The notes under the pieces were generated by a model. It had not been told where the DNA came from. It saw nothing but the letters and a program-made list of their open reading frames with translations, and ran no database searches. A stretch of 14,169 nt of DNA from a bacterium HR20 (lineage in GTDB: Bacteria; Bacteroidota; Ignavibacteria; Kapaibacteriales; NICIL-2), in the NCBI GenBank assembly GCA_002898675.1, contig BEHW01000054.1, positions 1-14,169 of the forward strand. Reading direction: 5' to 3'. The position numbers and the translations under genes are program-made. Every line of letters begins with the position of its first letter. Position 1 is the first letter of the stretch. This document shows, one piece after another, positions 1 through 7,887 of the stretch.

Positions 1-2121
1 GATACCGACGCCGTTGGTGCTCTGCAAGCGAATCGAAACCGACCCGCGCGTCAAGCTCCGCATCAGCGATGGCTTGAACGTCACCGTGTTCGTCGCACTC
101 ACCCCCAAAATCTTCGAACTCAAATCCAACGCCGGCGCAGGCGGACCGCTCAAACTCCCTACCGTGTACGACGCATCGGTCAACTCGAACGTCACCGGCC
201 CCGTCACACCCAGCCGATAGAGCGCATCCACCGCATCCTGAATCGTCGCAAAGTTCCGCGGGCTACCAGCGTTCGTTGTGCCAATGGTGTACGTGCCCGA
301 TAGCCCGTCCCCAACGGTGAACGTCTGGCAGAGCGTGTTGTTCGTCGCGACCGGATCGCCCGGCGCACTGATCGTCACGCACACACGGTGCAACCCCGTC
401 TGCTGCGGCGTCCACGGATCATAGACCAAATCGGAGGTGTTCGGCGGCGTTGCCGAAATATCCGGCAGAATCTTGCTCGTCTGGAAGACTAAGTCCCAGC
501 TGGAGCCGTTCCACCGCTCGACTGTGACCGTCGTCGGCACGTCCGATTGGTCAGCCGCACCGTTGTTGCGGAAGCGCGCTACAATTGAATAGGGACGATT
601 GACAAAAGCATCGTTGCTACTCGATGTGGGCTTCAAAATCGCGTTTGTTTCCAGCTCGGTGTCATACTGGACGTCAAAGGTCCACGCAGTCTGCCCGACT
701 GGTAAGAGCGCTGCAATGACGTTGTTATTCGTGTTCTGGTCAGTTGCATTGAGCAACTCCACCCATGCTTCGAAGGTGAACGTCCCTGCAGTCAAGGAGT
801 TGAACGGACTAAAGTTCGCCGTGTACGTTTGCCCCGTTGCCAGCCCTGGCGTTTGATTGTACACAATCGTATCCGGTCCCTTGACAACTTGCCCTTGATA
901 TTTCACTTGGGCGATGACGCGGAAGTTCGTTGCATTGTTCAAGCCGATGTTCTGAACTCGCACCGCAATGGGTATGTTGACACCCCGCAGATACTTGTAG
1001 GGCGGCCGCCGTGGTGCGATAATTTCGGCAAGCGCAATATCGTTGCTGTATGCGATCACGAACTGCTTATTCCACACCTGCGTGTAGTTGATCGAGGGCA
1101 AGCGGTACTCTGCTTCAACTCGATACGCGCCACCGACTGCAAGCGTTGTCTGGAGCGTGCCATTCCCAATTTGCCCATTCCCACCGCCGAGTGGCCCAGT
1201 CGAGAAATTGAATGTCCGCGTCACCAAGCCCGATACCCCCGAGACCGTGATGACGGTATCGTTGACGTTGGTAGAGTTCAGTGCGCGATAGACAACATTC
1301 GTCGAGGGCAGCGGACCGACGATCTTGTACTTGATCTGGACGGTTTGCCCGCTCGGCACGCGGAATGTCAGCGAGGGCTTCGGATAGACGACGCCGCCAT
1401 AGGTACCACCGTCGTAATCGTAGTCAGTTCGGAGAATCCGTCGTGGGTCAACGTCATCGGGGAACGACTGCTCGATCCCGCTCAAGACGGAAAAGCGCAT
1501 ATTCGGGCGAAATGTATAGTAGCCATACCCGCTCGCTCGGTTGCACGTGTTGCAATTGCCATCGGCGTAATAGTACAGCGTGGCATTATAGCCGACATTC
1601 GTAGCAAACACTCCACAGTTGGTGGTCCAGTCACAGCATGTCCCGCACGTACTCATTTGAGTTTGAGAGCATACTTCGACGAGTAGATGTGAGGAGCCAT
1701 CCCAAAGGAATGGCGTATGGAATTGGTGTTTGTTCCAACCCATTTGAGGTTGAGCAATATCTTGGGGGCCGAACACCGTCGTAGCACCCGAGTAAAATGC
1801 CGTCGAAGGAAAGCTGCTGAAATTGACATTCGCCATTTTGATGGTAAACGCAGGGATAGCTCCGCCTTGGGATTGGCAAGCATTGAATGATAGTGCAACA
1901 ATCTGTCCTGGCGGCATCCCCGCAGCAGTGAGTTCGGATGCAGGAATCACGTACTGTGTGCGCCAACCACTCCAAAATCGAGAATATGGCGTACCACCAG
2001 TAGCGGTGAAGCACGTTGTCCCCGTCCCGACGTCAATATCCAGCTGTGCGTGTACCGGAATGGGAGTAAGGACTGCTGCGATGGCGATCGCAAATCCAAG
2101 CAGTGGGAGCAACCGTTTCAT
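1..2121 (-). CDS. Large exported multi-domain surface protein, 3' part beyond window
   Basis: The frame is open without a stop from an ATG at 2121 to the window edge (707 codons), so the C-terminus is missing. The start is supported by a GAGGT ribosome site 8 bases upstream and by a clear signal peptide: KR, then a hydrophobic stretch to about residue 22, with likely cleavage after VHA at residue 25. Residues about 27-212 resemble the N-terminal beta-sandwich region of secreted Bacteroidota/Ignavibacteria proteins and hold nine cysteines (37, 82, 151, 159, 162, 163, 169, 190, 193). Residues about 358-475 and 486-600 look like CARDB/Ig-type modules (for example IPIAVRVQNIG and ARFRNNGAADQS). 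From about 609 a TYTIG...FATIQDAVDALYRLG...GPVTFEL segment matches a recurrent motif of large type IX-secreted proteins. A C-terminal sorting domain would be outside the window. Function is unknown; adhesion or a surface structure is an inference. It is divergent from yggS. Confidence 0.85.
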   Translation of the reverse strand, partial: MKRLLPLLGFAIAIAAVLTPIPVHAQLDIDVGTGTTCFTATGGTPYSRFWSGWRTQYVIPASELTAAGMPPGQIVALSFNACQSQGGAIPAFTIKMANVNFSSFPSTAFYSGATTVFGPQDIAQPQMGWNKHQFHTPFLWDGSSHLLVEVCSQTQMSTCGTCCDWTTNCGVFATNVGYNATLYYYADGNCNTCNRASGYGYYTFRPNMRFSVLSGIEQSFPDDVDPRRILRTDYDYDGGTYGGVVYPKPSLTFRVPSGQTVQIKYKIVGPLPSTNVVYRALNSTNVNDTVITVSGVSGLVTRTFNFSTGPLGGGNGQIGNGTLQTTLAVGGAYRVEAEYRLPSINYTQVWNKQFVIAYSNDIALAEIIAPRRPPYKYLRGVNIPIAVRVQNIGLNNATNFRVIAQVKYQGQVVKGPDTIVYNQTPGLATGQTYTANFSPFNSLTAGTFTFEAWVELLNATDQNTNNNVIAALLPVGQTAWTFDVQYDTELETNAILKPTSSSNDAFVNRPYSIVARFRNNGAADQSDVPTTVTVERWNGSSWDLVFQTSKILPDISATPPNTSDLVYDPWTPQQTGLHRVCVTISAPGDPVATNNTLCQTFTVGDGLSGTYTIGTTNAGSPRNFATIQDAVDALYRLGVTGPVTFELTDASYTVGSLSGPPAPALDLSSKILGVSATNTVTFKPSLMRSLTRGSVSIRLQSTNGVGI

Positions 2122-2260
2122 GGTGCGTACCTCGTGGAAATTGTGAAACAAGGATGACATGAGTGTTCGCATGCTGTCAACAATAATGCACGTTTATGCA
2201 ACGTTGTTTCGGTTCGCAACGCTTTTTGCGCAGGCAAACTTACAACATCGAAGCAGAACA

Positions 2261-2959
2261 ATGCAAGAGCTTTCGCGTGCGATCGAAACTCTCCGAGCAG
2301 AAATTGCTGCATGTGCTGCTCGCGTCGGTCGCACCGCTGATGCCATCACCATCGTTGCCATCAGTAAGTCGCAACCGCCGGAGCGCATCGCCGCTGCCGT
2401 CGGCGCCGGCATCACCGACATTGGCGAAAACTACGCGCAGGAGCTCATCGCAAAACACCGCGCGTTGGAGCATCTGCCCATACGCTGGCACTTCGTCGGC
2501 CGACTCCAATCGAACAAAGTCAAAGCCATTGCGCCGCTGGTGCATCTGGTGCATTCGCTCGACCGAGAAAGCCTTGCGCTCGAGCTGGAACGCTCCGCAG
2601 CACGGCTGGGACGGCGCATCGCGGTGCTCATCCAGGTCAATACATCCGGCGAGCCTACCAAAGGGGGCGTCCCACCGCACGCTGCGCATCAGTTGCTCGG
2701 GAGCATCCTCGGACTCAAACATCTGGAACCTCGCGGACTCATGACACTCGCTGGGCTTGGCGAAAGCCCCGACCGCGTGCGGCAGGAATTTCGCCTTCTG
2801 CGAACGCTCCGCGATGAACTTGCCCGTGATTTTGGGTTAGAGAATTTCACCGAACTTTCGATGGGTATGTCCGGCGATTATCCCATCGCAATCGAGGAAG
2901 GCGCAACGCTGCTCCGCATCGGTACACGCATCTTCGGCGAGCGTCCTGCAACGAAGTAG
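2261..2959 (+). CDS. yggS: YggS/PROSC family pyridoxal phosphate homeostasis protein
   Basis: This is a 232-residue cytosolic PLP-binding protein of the YggS/PLPBP family, which binds pyridoxal 5'-phosphate without a known catalytic reaction and buffers vitamin B6 and amino-acid balance. Visible family motifs are the PLP lysine K36 in VAISKSQ, GENYAQE (55-61), WHFVGRLQSNK (76-86), the VLIQVN strand (122-127), GLMTLAGL (159-166), and the phosphate-binding end MGMSGDYPIAIEEG (201-214) with RIGTRIFGER (219-228). Length is normal for the family. The frame extends upstream to an ATG at 2159, but that would add 34 residues unrelated to the family. The ATG at 2261 starts the protein where homologues start and is chosen, although its ribosome site is weak. 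The TonB-receptor-like gene follows after 61 bases and may be co-transcribed. In many bacteria yggS neighbours cell-division or proline genes; that is not so here. Confidence 0.93.
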   Translation: MQELSRAIETLRAEIAACAARVGRTADAITIVAISKSQPPERIAAAVGAGITDIGENYAQELIAKHRALEHLPIRWHFVGRLQSNKVKAIAPLVHLVHSLDRESLALELERSAARLGRRIAVLIQVNTSGEPTKGGVPPHAAHQLLGSILGLKHLEPRGLMTLAGLGESPDRVRQEFRLLRTLRDELARDFGLENFTELSMGMSGDYPIAIEEGATLLRIGTRIFGERPATK

Positions 2960-3020
2960 ATACACGATCGCCCGCGAGGTGTTCGTCTCCTGCATCCGTC
3001 CACACCATGCTCTTCTGCCG

Positions 3021-5447
3021 ATGTTCCTCCGCACAGCGCTGTTCTGCATCATCACATCCGCAGTTGCCAGTTCCCAACAGCTTGCCACAATAACCGGACA
3101 CGTTCGCGATCGCTCCACCAAAGCGCCGATCAGCTATGCAACGGTGAGCCTCTCCCGAAGTGGCGATACCTCCGCGCGACCCATTCGCGGTGCTCTCACA
3201 CTCAAGGATGGAACCTTCCTGCTCCGAAATGTCCCACCAGGACTGTACCGCCTCCGCGTGCGCCTGGTTGGGTATGCGATTGCAACCAAGGACTCGATTC
3301 GCGTGGACGGGAACAACCGTACTCTGGATGTCGGGACGATCTTCCTCGAGCAAGAAGCAATCGCCCAGCGCGCGGTCGAGGTGAGCGCTGAACGCGAACT
3401 TCTCCAGTTGGAACCTGACCGACGAGTCTATAACGTCGGCAAAGATCTTACCGTCGCTGGAGGCAGTGCTGCCGACGCACTCCAGAACGTCCCTGGCATC
3501 ACCGTTGATCAAGACCGCACCGTTCAGCTTCGCGGTTCGAGCAACGTCACCATTTTGGTTGATGGCAGGCCGACCGTCCTCACTGGCGGCGACCGCAGTG
3601 GCGGCACTGGACTGGACAACATCCCCGCCGATGCAATCGAAGCAGTGGAAATCATCACAACACCGGGTGCCGCCTACGATGCAGAAGGTGCTGCCGGCAT
3701 CGTCAACATCATCCTCAAGCGCGAACGTCGCCAGCCACTGAGCGCGTTTGGAAGCCTCACCGTCGGAACTCGCGACAAGTACACTGGCTTTGCGTCCGTC
3801 GGGCTGCGGCCAAGCGATGCCATCCGGCTGGATGGCTCCTGGAGCACCTCGCTGCAGAACTACGACTTCGACCGGCATATCGAGCTTGTGCCTCACGTAC
3901 CATCGCCCTCGTACCCTGGCCTCGTAAGCGGCACCAGACCGGTCCGCACGCTGACGCACTCGCCACGTCTGAACCTCGAAGCCGATCTGGCTGGCGGCAC
4001 TCTCTCAGCGACTGTCGGCGGCATGCTGCAGCACCAGCGAACATCCTCAAATCTCAGCTACGACTACTTTGAGCGCACCCAGATGAACGGCACGCTCGAA
4101 AGTATCCCACTCGGACAGCGCGACGTGCGCAGCACCATCCAACACGACACTACCACAGGTCTCGACGCAGCAATCGGCTACCGGCGCGCTATCGGTGATG
4201 CGTGGAAAATTTCAACCGACCTTCGCTACTTTGCCAGCACGACTTCCTCAGGCCTCGATGGCTGGCTCTACTCCCCTCGGGATGCAGCACCACCGACCTT
4301 TGCTGCATCCTGGTCGTCGCACCAGCGCATCGCTTCAGCGCAAGGCGATGTTACCTACAACCTCCCCAACAGCGCTGAGCTTGCCGCAGGCATCAAAGCA
4401 AGCTGGCGCCAGCTCGACGGCGACCAACGCAGCACCGCCGATTCAACCGATCCACTGGCACACGCACTCCAAGGCACAACACGCGCAACAACGACAGAAA
4501 CAATCACCGCAGCATACGCCCAGCTGAGTATGCCGCTCGGCGGATTCCAAGTAGTTGCAGGGCTCCGCGCGGAAGCGACTGCCTTCGATGCAACGGTCGC
4601 CGACACTATCGCTGCGCGTATGCGGTACTGGAACCTTTTCCCCACCGTGAGCGCCACCTATGCACTCAGCCAGCTTTCACGGCTGAGTCTCCGGTACTCG
4701 CGTCGCATCAGCCGTCCGCAGAATGAAGCACTGACACCGATCGTCCGCTTCGACGATCCCTACAACCAGCGAATGGGCACCCCGACACTGCGCCCGGAGC
4801 TTGCATCCTCGCTCGAACTGGGCGGCTCGTTTGTGTTGCCGTGGGCAACGATTGCACCGACGCTCTACTGGCGTTCGAGCACCGACGCAATGGGGCGCTA
4901 CCGCACCTTTGATTCGGCCACGAACGTTACGCGCCTTGTCTTTGCAAACTGGGACCGTGTTACCGCAACCGGCGGCGAACTCCTCATCCAGGCACCGATT
5001 GCCTCGTGGTGGCGGAGCACCGTGAGCGGAAGCATCAACTACCAACGCATCGAGGCAGGTTCGATCGCCCCGGGGCTCTCCAACAGCGGGTGGAGCGCGA
5101 CACTCAACTGGCAGAACGTCTTCGTGCTCGGCGATGGCTGGAGTGGGCAAGTCAGCTATAACCTGCGCCGCATTGGCCCCATCGCTCAAGGGACCATCGG
5201 TACTATCCGAGCTGGGGAGATTGCACTCCGCTACGAGTTCCTTGGCGGCAACGGCTCGGTCGCACTGCGCATCTCCGATCCACTCGACGAGCGCGTCTTT
5301 TCGATCGCCATGCGCACTGCGGACTTCGACCAAGACCTTCGGTTCAAGCGCGAATCCCGGATCGCGTTCTTGACGCTCTCGTACCTCTGGGGAAGCGGCT
5401 CCCCGCGCGATGGCACACCGCCCCCGCCGCCGTCGGACGAGATGTAA
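3021..5447 (+). CDS. TonB-dependent receptor-like outer membrane beta-barrel protein with carboxypeptidase-regulatory domain
   Basis: This is an 808-residue outer membrane protein. Residues 1-17 form a signal peptide (MFLRTALFCIITSAVA, cut after AVA). Residues about 21-110 are a CarboxypepD_reg-like beta-sandwich (ITGHVRDRSTKAPISYATVSL, then GTFLLRNVPPGLYRLRV). Residues about 120-233 form a plug-type domain (ADALQNVPGITVD, VQLRGSSNVTILVDGRP, IEAVEIITTPGAAYDAEG, AGIVNIILKR). The remainder is alternating beta-strand sequence typical of a large barrel (outer membrane beta-barrel family, PF14905-like). Such proteins bind or import ligands in a TonB-dependent way; the ligand cannot be told, and no TonB, SusD or transporter gene is adjacent. 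After the last strand (FLTLSYLWGSG) the protein ends in a short proline-rich tail with five consecutive prolines. The frame also offers a GTG at 2979, but the ATG at 3021 begins exactly at the signal peptide. It ends 29 bases from the convergent methyltransferase gene. Confidence 0.9.
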   Translation: MFLRTALFCIITSAVASSQQLATITGHVRDRSTKAPISYATVSLSRSGDTSARPIRGALTLKDGTFLLRNVPPGLYRLRVRLVGYAIATKDSIRVDGNNRTLDVGTIFLEQEAIAQRAVEVSAERELLQLEPDRRVYNVGKDLTVAGGSAADALQNVPGITVDQDRTVQLRGSSNVTILVDGRPTVLTGGDRSGGTGLDNIPADAIEAVEIITTPGAAYDAEGAAGIVNIILKRERRQPLSAFGSLTVGTRDKYTGFASVGLRPSDAIRLDGSWSTSLQNYDFDRHIELVPHVPSPSYPGLVSGTRPVRTLTHSPRLNLEADLAGGTLSATVGGMLQHQRTSSNLSYDYFERTQMNGTLESIPLGQRDVRSTIQHDTTTGLDAAIGYRRAIGDAWKISTDLRYFASTTSSGLDGWLYSPRDAAPPTFAASWSSHQRIASAQGDVTYNLPNSAELAAGIKASWRQLDGDQRSTADSTDPLAHALQGTTRATTTETITAAYAQLSMPLGGFQVVAGLRAEATAFDATVADTIAARMRYWNLFPTVSATYALSQLSRLSLRYSRRISRPQNEALTPIVRFDDPYNQRMGTPTLRPELASSLELGGSFVLPWATIAPTLYWRSSTDAMGRYRTFDSATNVTRLVFANWDRVTATGGELLIQAPIASWWRSTVSGSINYQRIEAGSIAPGLSNSGWSATLNWQNVFVLGDGWSGQVSYNLRRIGPIAQGTIGTIRAGEIALRYEFLGGNGSVALRISDPLDERVFSIAMRTADFDQDLRFKRESRIAFLTLSYLWGSGSPRDGTPPPPPSDEM

Positions 5448-5476
5448 CTGCTCAGCGACAATTCAATGCATGCGCT

Positions 5477-6298
5477 CTACTGCTGCTTCGCCTGTGGACG
5501 CAGAACGTAGAGCGCCTCCAGTGCAAGCAGCTCCGCCAGCGGCGTCCGCCAGAGCACCCGCGGCAGCTTCAGCGACGGCAGTCCAAATTTGAAGCGGAAG
5601 ACTGGCCGCAACAGGTAGAGCTGTTTGTGCACGATCGCAATGCTGCAGCGCGCAAGAGCATGTTCGAACTTCCCAATTGTGAGCGCAATCTCCCGAAGCC
5701 GCCGCACTTCCTCCTGGTCCGCCGGACGCGCGCTCTGCCGAACAATCCACGCAAACAAGCGACGAAGCACCAGATGCACCCACGGCAGCGATCCCAGCCA
5801 GGTCTGGAGCAAGTGCTGGTGCCCTCCGAACGGCGACAGATACGGCGGGAACGTCACCAGCACTGCCCCGCCAGGAGCCAGCAGCGTTTCCACGACCGCA
5901 AGCGCACGCTCGGTATCCTCCAAGTGCTCGATGACATCACGCATCAGCACCAGATCAAAGCTCGCTCGCCACGTGGGCGGGAGTGGTTCGCGGAGTAAAT
6001 CGCACCGCTCCAGTTCGAGCGAAAGCCCGCAGGCAGCAGCCACGCGCCGACCGACATCAATGCGGTAATCGGAAATATCTGCCCCGACCGCCCACGAGGC
6101 TCCTGCGCGTGCGAATGCGCCGAGGACGCCTGCTTCGCCGCATCCGAACTCGAACACTCGCATTCCTGGTGAAAAGCACCCCCACGAACGCATCAAGGGG
6201 ACGAGCACCTGCTCGCCCAACAAGAACTGGTAGCGCCAGTAGTAGCGCTCATGCGGCGCAAAGTCAGGGGACCGTTCGACTCGTTCGAGAACCGTCAC
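5477..6298 (-). CDS. Class I SAM-dependent methyltransferase
   Basis: This is a 273-residue cytosolic Rossmann-fold methyltransferase. Motif I is VFEFGCGEAG (48-57). The acidic SAM-binding residue after strand 2 is probably D74 in VGADIS. A further SAM-site segment CDLLREPL lies at 99-106. The motif IV region is FDLVLMRDVIEHLED (114-128), and APGGAVLVTFPP (141-152) is the strand-5 region. The VIEHLED segment is typical of the Methyltransf_11/UbiG-like group that acts on small molecules, lipids or sugars. Residues about 165-273 are an extension with hydrophobic and arginine-rich stretches of unknown role. The substrate cannot be deduced from the sequence or neighbours. The start is a GTG; no upstream ATG is possible because an in-frame stop lies about 60 bases before it. 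There is no Shine-Dalgarno sequence. A GC inverted repeat (GGCG/CGCC, 6299-6310) sits immediately before the start codon. Confidence 0.85.
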   Translation of the reverse strand: MTVLERVERSPDFAPHERYYWRYQFLLGEQVLVPLMRSWGCFSPGMRVFEFGCGEAGVLGAFARAGASWAVGADISDYRIDVGRRVAAACGLSLELERCDLLREPLPPTWRASFDLVLMRDVIEHLEDTERALAVVETLLAPGGAVLVTFPPYLSPFGGHQHLLQTWLGSLPWVHLVLRRLFAWIVRQSARPADQEEVRRLREIALTIGKFEHALARCSIAIVHKQLYLLRPVFRFKFGLPSLKLPRVLWRTPLAELLALEALYVLRPQAKQQ

Positions 6299-6329
6299 GG
6301 CGGAAACGCCTGGCTGATGTATGATGCGG

Positions 6330-6337
6330 CAAAATTA
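6330..6337 (-). promoter_or_regulatory. Putative -7 box (TAATTTTG) of the methyltransferase gene
   Basis: On the minus strand the bases read TAATTTTG, an exact match to the Bacteroidota -7 consensus TAnnTTTG, ending 32 bases before the GTG at 6298. No convincing TTG -33 element is seen at the usual distance. Assignment rests on the box, its spacing and its likeness to boxes before other genes here. Confidence 0.35.
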
Positions 6338-6408
6338 GCCGCGTGCAGGAACCATGCTCTCTGCTTTACCACCGCTTGTGTGTTCCGGGGAATCCTTTGC
6401 AATGGTGC

Positions 6409-6416
6409 GATGTTTG
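6409..6416 (+). promoter_or_regulatory. Possible -7 box (GATGTTTG) of the dehydrogenase gene
   Basis: GATGTTTG has one mismatch to TAnnTTTG and lies 35 bases before the ATG at 6451, the same geometry as the better boxes in this window. No clear -33 element is seen, so this is a weak call. Confidence 0.2.
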
Positions 6417-6450
6417 CACCCTCGCGTACCATCAACCATTGTGTGGAACT

Positions 6451-7179
6451 ATGCCTGTTGCGCTCATCACCGGTGGAAATCGCGGTCTTGGATTTGCGCT
6501 CGCTCGCGAGCTTGCCGAACGCGGATTTACTGTGCTCATCGGCGCGCGTGATGCCGCACGCGGTCAGCACGCAGCCGACACTCTCCGCGCTGCCGGCTAC
6601 GAGGCAGATTGGCTCGAGCTCGACATGGAGCGCCCAGAAACTTTCGTTGCAGCAGCAGAGGCGATTGCTGCACGCTTCGGTGTGCTCGATGTCCTGGTCA
6701 ACAACGCAGGGGTGATGCTCGAATCAAGCGAGTGGAACGTCAATACAACGACGACTATTCCGCCCGACGTTCTGCGCCGGACATTTCAAATCAACTTCTT
6801 CGGTGCAGTCGAACTCACCCAGCGCCTTTTGCCGCTGCTCCTTCGCAGCAGCGATGGGCGAATCGTCAACGTCTCGACGATCCTGGCATCGCTGGAGCTG
6901 CATGCGACACCAGGTTCGAACACGTATGAAACGAAAACGTTCGGCTACAACAGCTCGAAGACCGCGCTCAATGCATTCACGGTGCATCTTGCGCACGCGC
7001 TCCGCTCCACGTCGGTGAAAGTCATCGGCGTCCATCCTGGATGGGTCAAGACCGAGCTTGGCGGCAAAGGAGCGCTCATCACACCGGAGCAGGCAGCGCG
7101 CCCGATCGCGGAGTTGATCGTCGCACCGGATCCTCCAACCGGCGTGGTGCTCTTTCGTGGGAAGCCCTTGCCGTGGTAG
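6451..7179 (+). CDS. Short-chain dehydrogenase/reductase (SDR), carbonyl-reductase-like
   Basis: This is a 242-residue cytosolic NAD(P)-dependent oxidoreductase of the classical SDR superfamily. The cofactor motif TGGNRGLG is at 7-14, NNAG at 84-87, and the structural Asn at 115 (FQIN). The catalytic Ser is probably S142 (NVST), and YNSSK at 166-170 supplies Tyr166 and Lys170. HPGWVKT (195-201) follows as in typical members. The basic residue in GARDAARG (31-38) suggests NADPH preference, which is an inference. The overall pattern, including the insert before Tyr166, resembles the carbonyl reductase-like group; the substrate is unknown. The frame is open upstream to 6343, but those 36 residues have no SDR character. 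The ATG at 6451 places the first beta-strand (VALITGG) at the usual position. It is divergent from the methyltransferase and ends 6 bases from the convergent MqnA-like gene. Confidence 0.9.
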   Translation: MPVALITGGNRGLGFALARELAERGFTVLIGARDAARGQHAADTLRAAGYEADWLELDMERPETFVAAAEAIAARFGVLDVLVNNAGVMLESSEWNVNTTTTIPPDVLRRTFQINFFGAVELTQRLLPLLLRSSDGRIVNVSTILASLELHATPGSNTYETKTFGYNSSKTALNAFTVHLAHALRSTSVKVIGVHPGWVKTELGGKGALITPEQAARPIAELIVAPDPPTGVVLFRGKPLPW

Positions 7180-7185
7180 ATGCCC

Positions 7186-7887
7186 TCAGAGCAGCTTCAC
7201 TTTGGGGAGCGAGGGGATGTAGCGGTGGTAGTAGAGCATCTCCAGCGTCGTCGCGAGCGCTGCTTTGACGTCGTCGTCCCAGCGCCACTGGAGGTAGCCG
7301 CCGGAGTCGAGATACTCCCGCTGCTGAAGCTCGTCGCCTGCGAGCGCGGTTGTAATGCTGGGGACGTCGAACTCTTCGGCAAGATCGGAGCGGCATACCC
7401 AAACGCCGATTGGCAGACTGCACTCGCAGGCCAGCGCCCATTCCTCCGTCAGGTCAATTGCAGCGGGGTGTTCGGGGAAGTCGCCGGCATCGTTCCATGC
7501 GATGACGGTATCGGCCCCATCGAGCGTTGCACTCGGCTTGAGCCGAAGCTCGTGCTGCTCGGCTAACAGGAGCAGCCCGATTGTTGTCACAAAATCGTCT
7601 GGTTCGGGCGCATAGTACGTGCGGGGCTCGTGGAGTCCGCGGCGGAAGCGAATCGAAGCAAGCGCGGTGTTTTCGGTGGCCACCAGGCAGGTGGTGCCGA
7701 CGACGTGGTAATCGCTCAGCGACGGGGCGCTGCCGTAACCGAGCGGCGAGATGAGCGCCAGCTCTGCGCGTGCAGTGCGCAGCAGCATTTCGCATTCTGC
7801 TTGCGGCGCACGGATGATCGTGTGGTCGCCGACCTGGCCAGTACAGAGCCGATCGAAGATGCTGCGGCTCGGGAGCGCTATCCGCAT
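7186..7887 (-). CDS. Divergent MqnA-like (menaquinone biosynthesis/periplasmic-binding fold) protein
   Basis: This 233-residue protein resembles the VitK2_biosynth family (MqnA/MqnD), whose MqnA members dehydrate chorismate in the futalosine route to menaquinone. The recognisable parts are AELALISPLGYG (about 49-60, in the place of family ...VDVAPISSIEYA), a central lobe rich in small residues, and DLTEEWALACECSLPIGVWVCRSD in two blocks, which follows the family pattern of an acidic D-L-x-E-E-W segment and then T-G-L-P-F-x-x-A-V-W. It is shorter than usual MqnA (about 270) and the family's N-terminal IPYLN-type segment is replaced by IALPSRSIFD, so a paralogue with another role is possible. 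The ATG at 7887 is chosen over a GTG at 7911 because it has a GGAG site 7 bases upstream and overlaps the esterase stop as ATGCGGATAG. That arrangement suggests translational coupling in a PEBP-esterase-MqnA-like operon. Confidence 0.6.
   Translation of the reverse strand: MRIALPSRSIFDRLCTGQVGDHTIIRAPQAECEMLLRTARAELALISPLGYGSAPSLSDYHVVGTTCLVATENTALASIRFRRGLHEPRTYYAPEPDDFVTTIGLLLLAEQHELRLKPSATLDGADTVIAWNDAGDFPEHPAAIDLTEEWALACECSLPIGVWVCRSDLAEEFDVPSITTALAGDELQQREYLDSGGYLQWRWDDDVKAALATTLEMLYYHRYIPSLPKVKLL

Noticed and set aside
829..1686. 285-codon plus-strand open frame
   Set aside because: It lies antisense to the exported-protein gene, which has a signal peptide and family-like modules. The frame has no recognisable protein character.
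2175..2180. TTGACA on the minus strand as a -35 element for the surface-protein gene
   Set aside because: No TATAAT-like or TAnnTTTG-like box lies at a suitable distance, and Bacteroidota-type promoters do not use this element.
2221..2228. GCTTTTTG as a -7 box for yggS
   Set aside because: The distance to the ATG (33 bases) fits, but both bases of the TA pair are mismatched.
2847..3959. 370-codon minus-strand open frame
   Set aside because: It is antisense to the end of yggS and the receptor gene, both strongly supported; a shadow frame.
5448..5476. Terminator between the convergent receptor and methyltransferase genes
   Set aside because: No stem-loop followed by a T-run is visible in the 29 bases.
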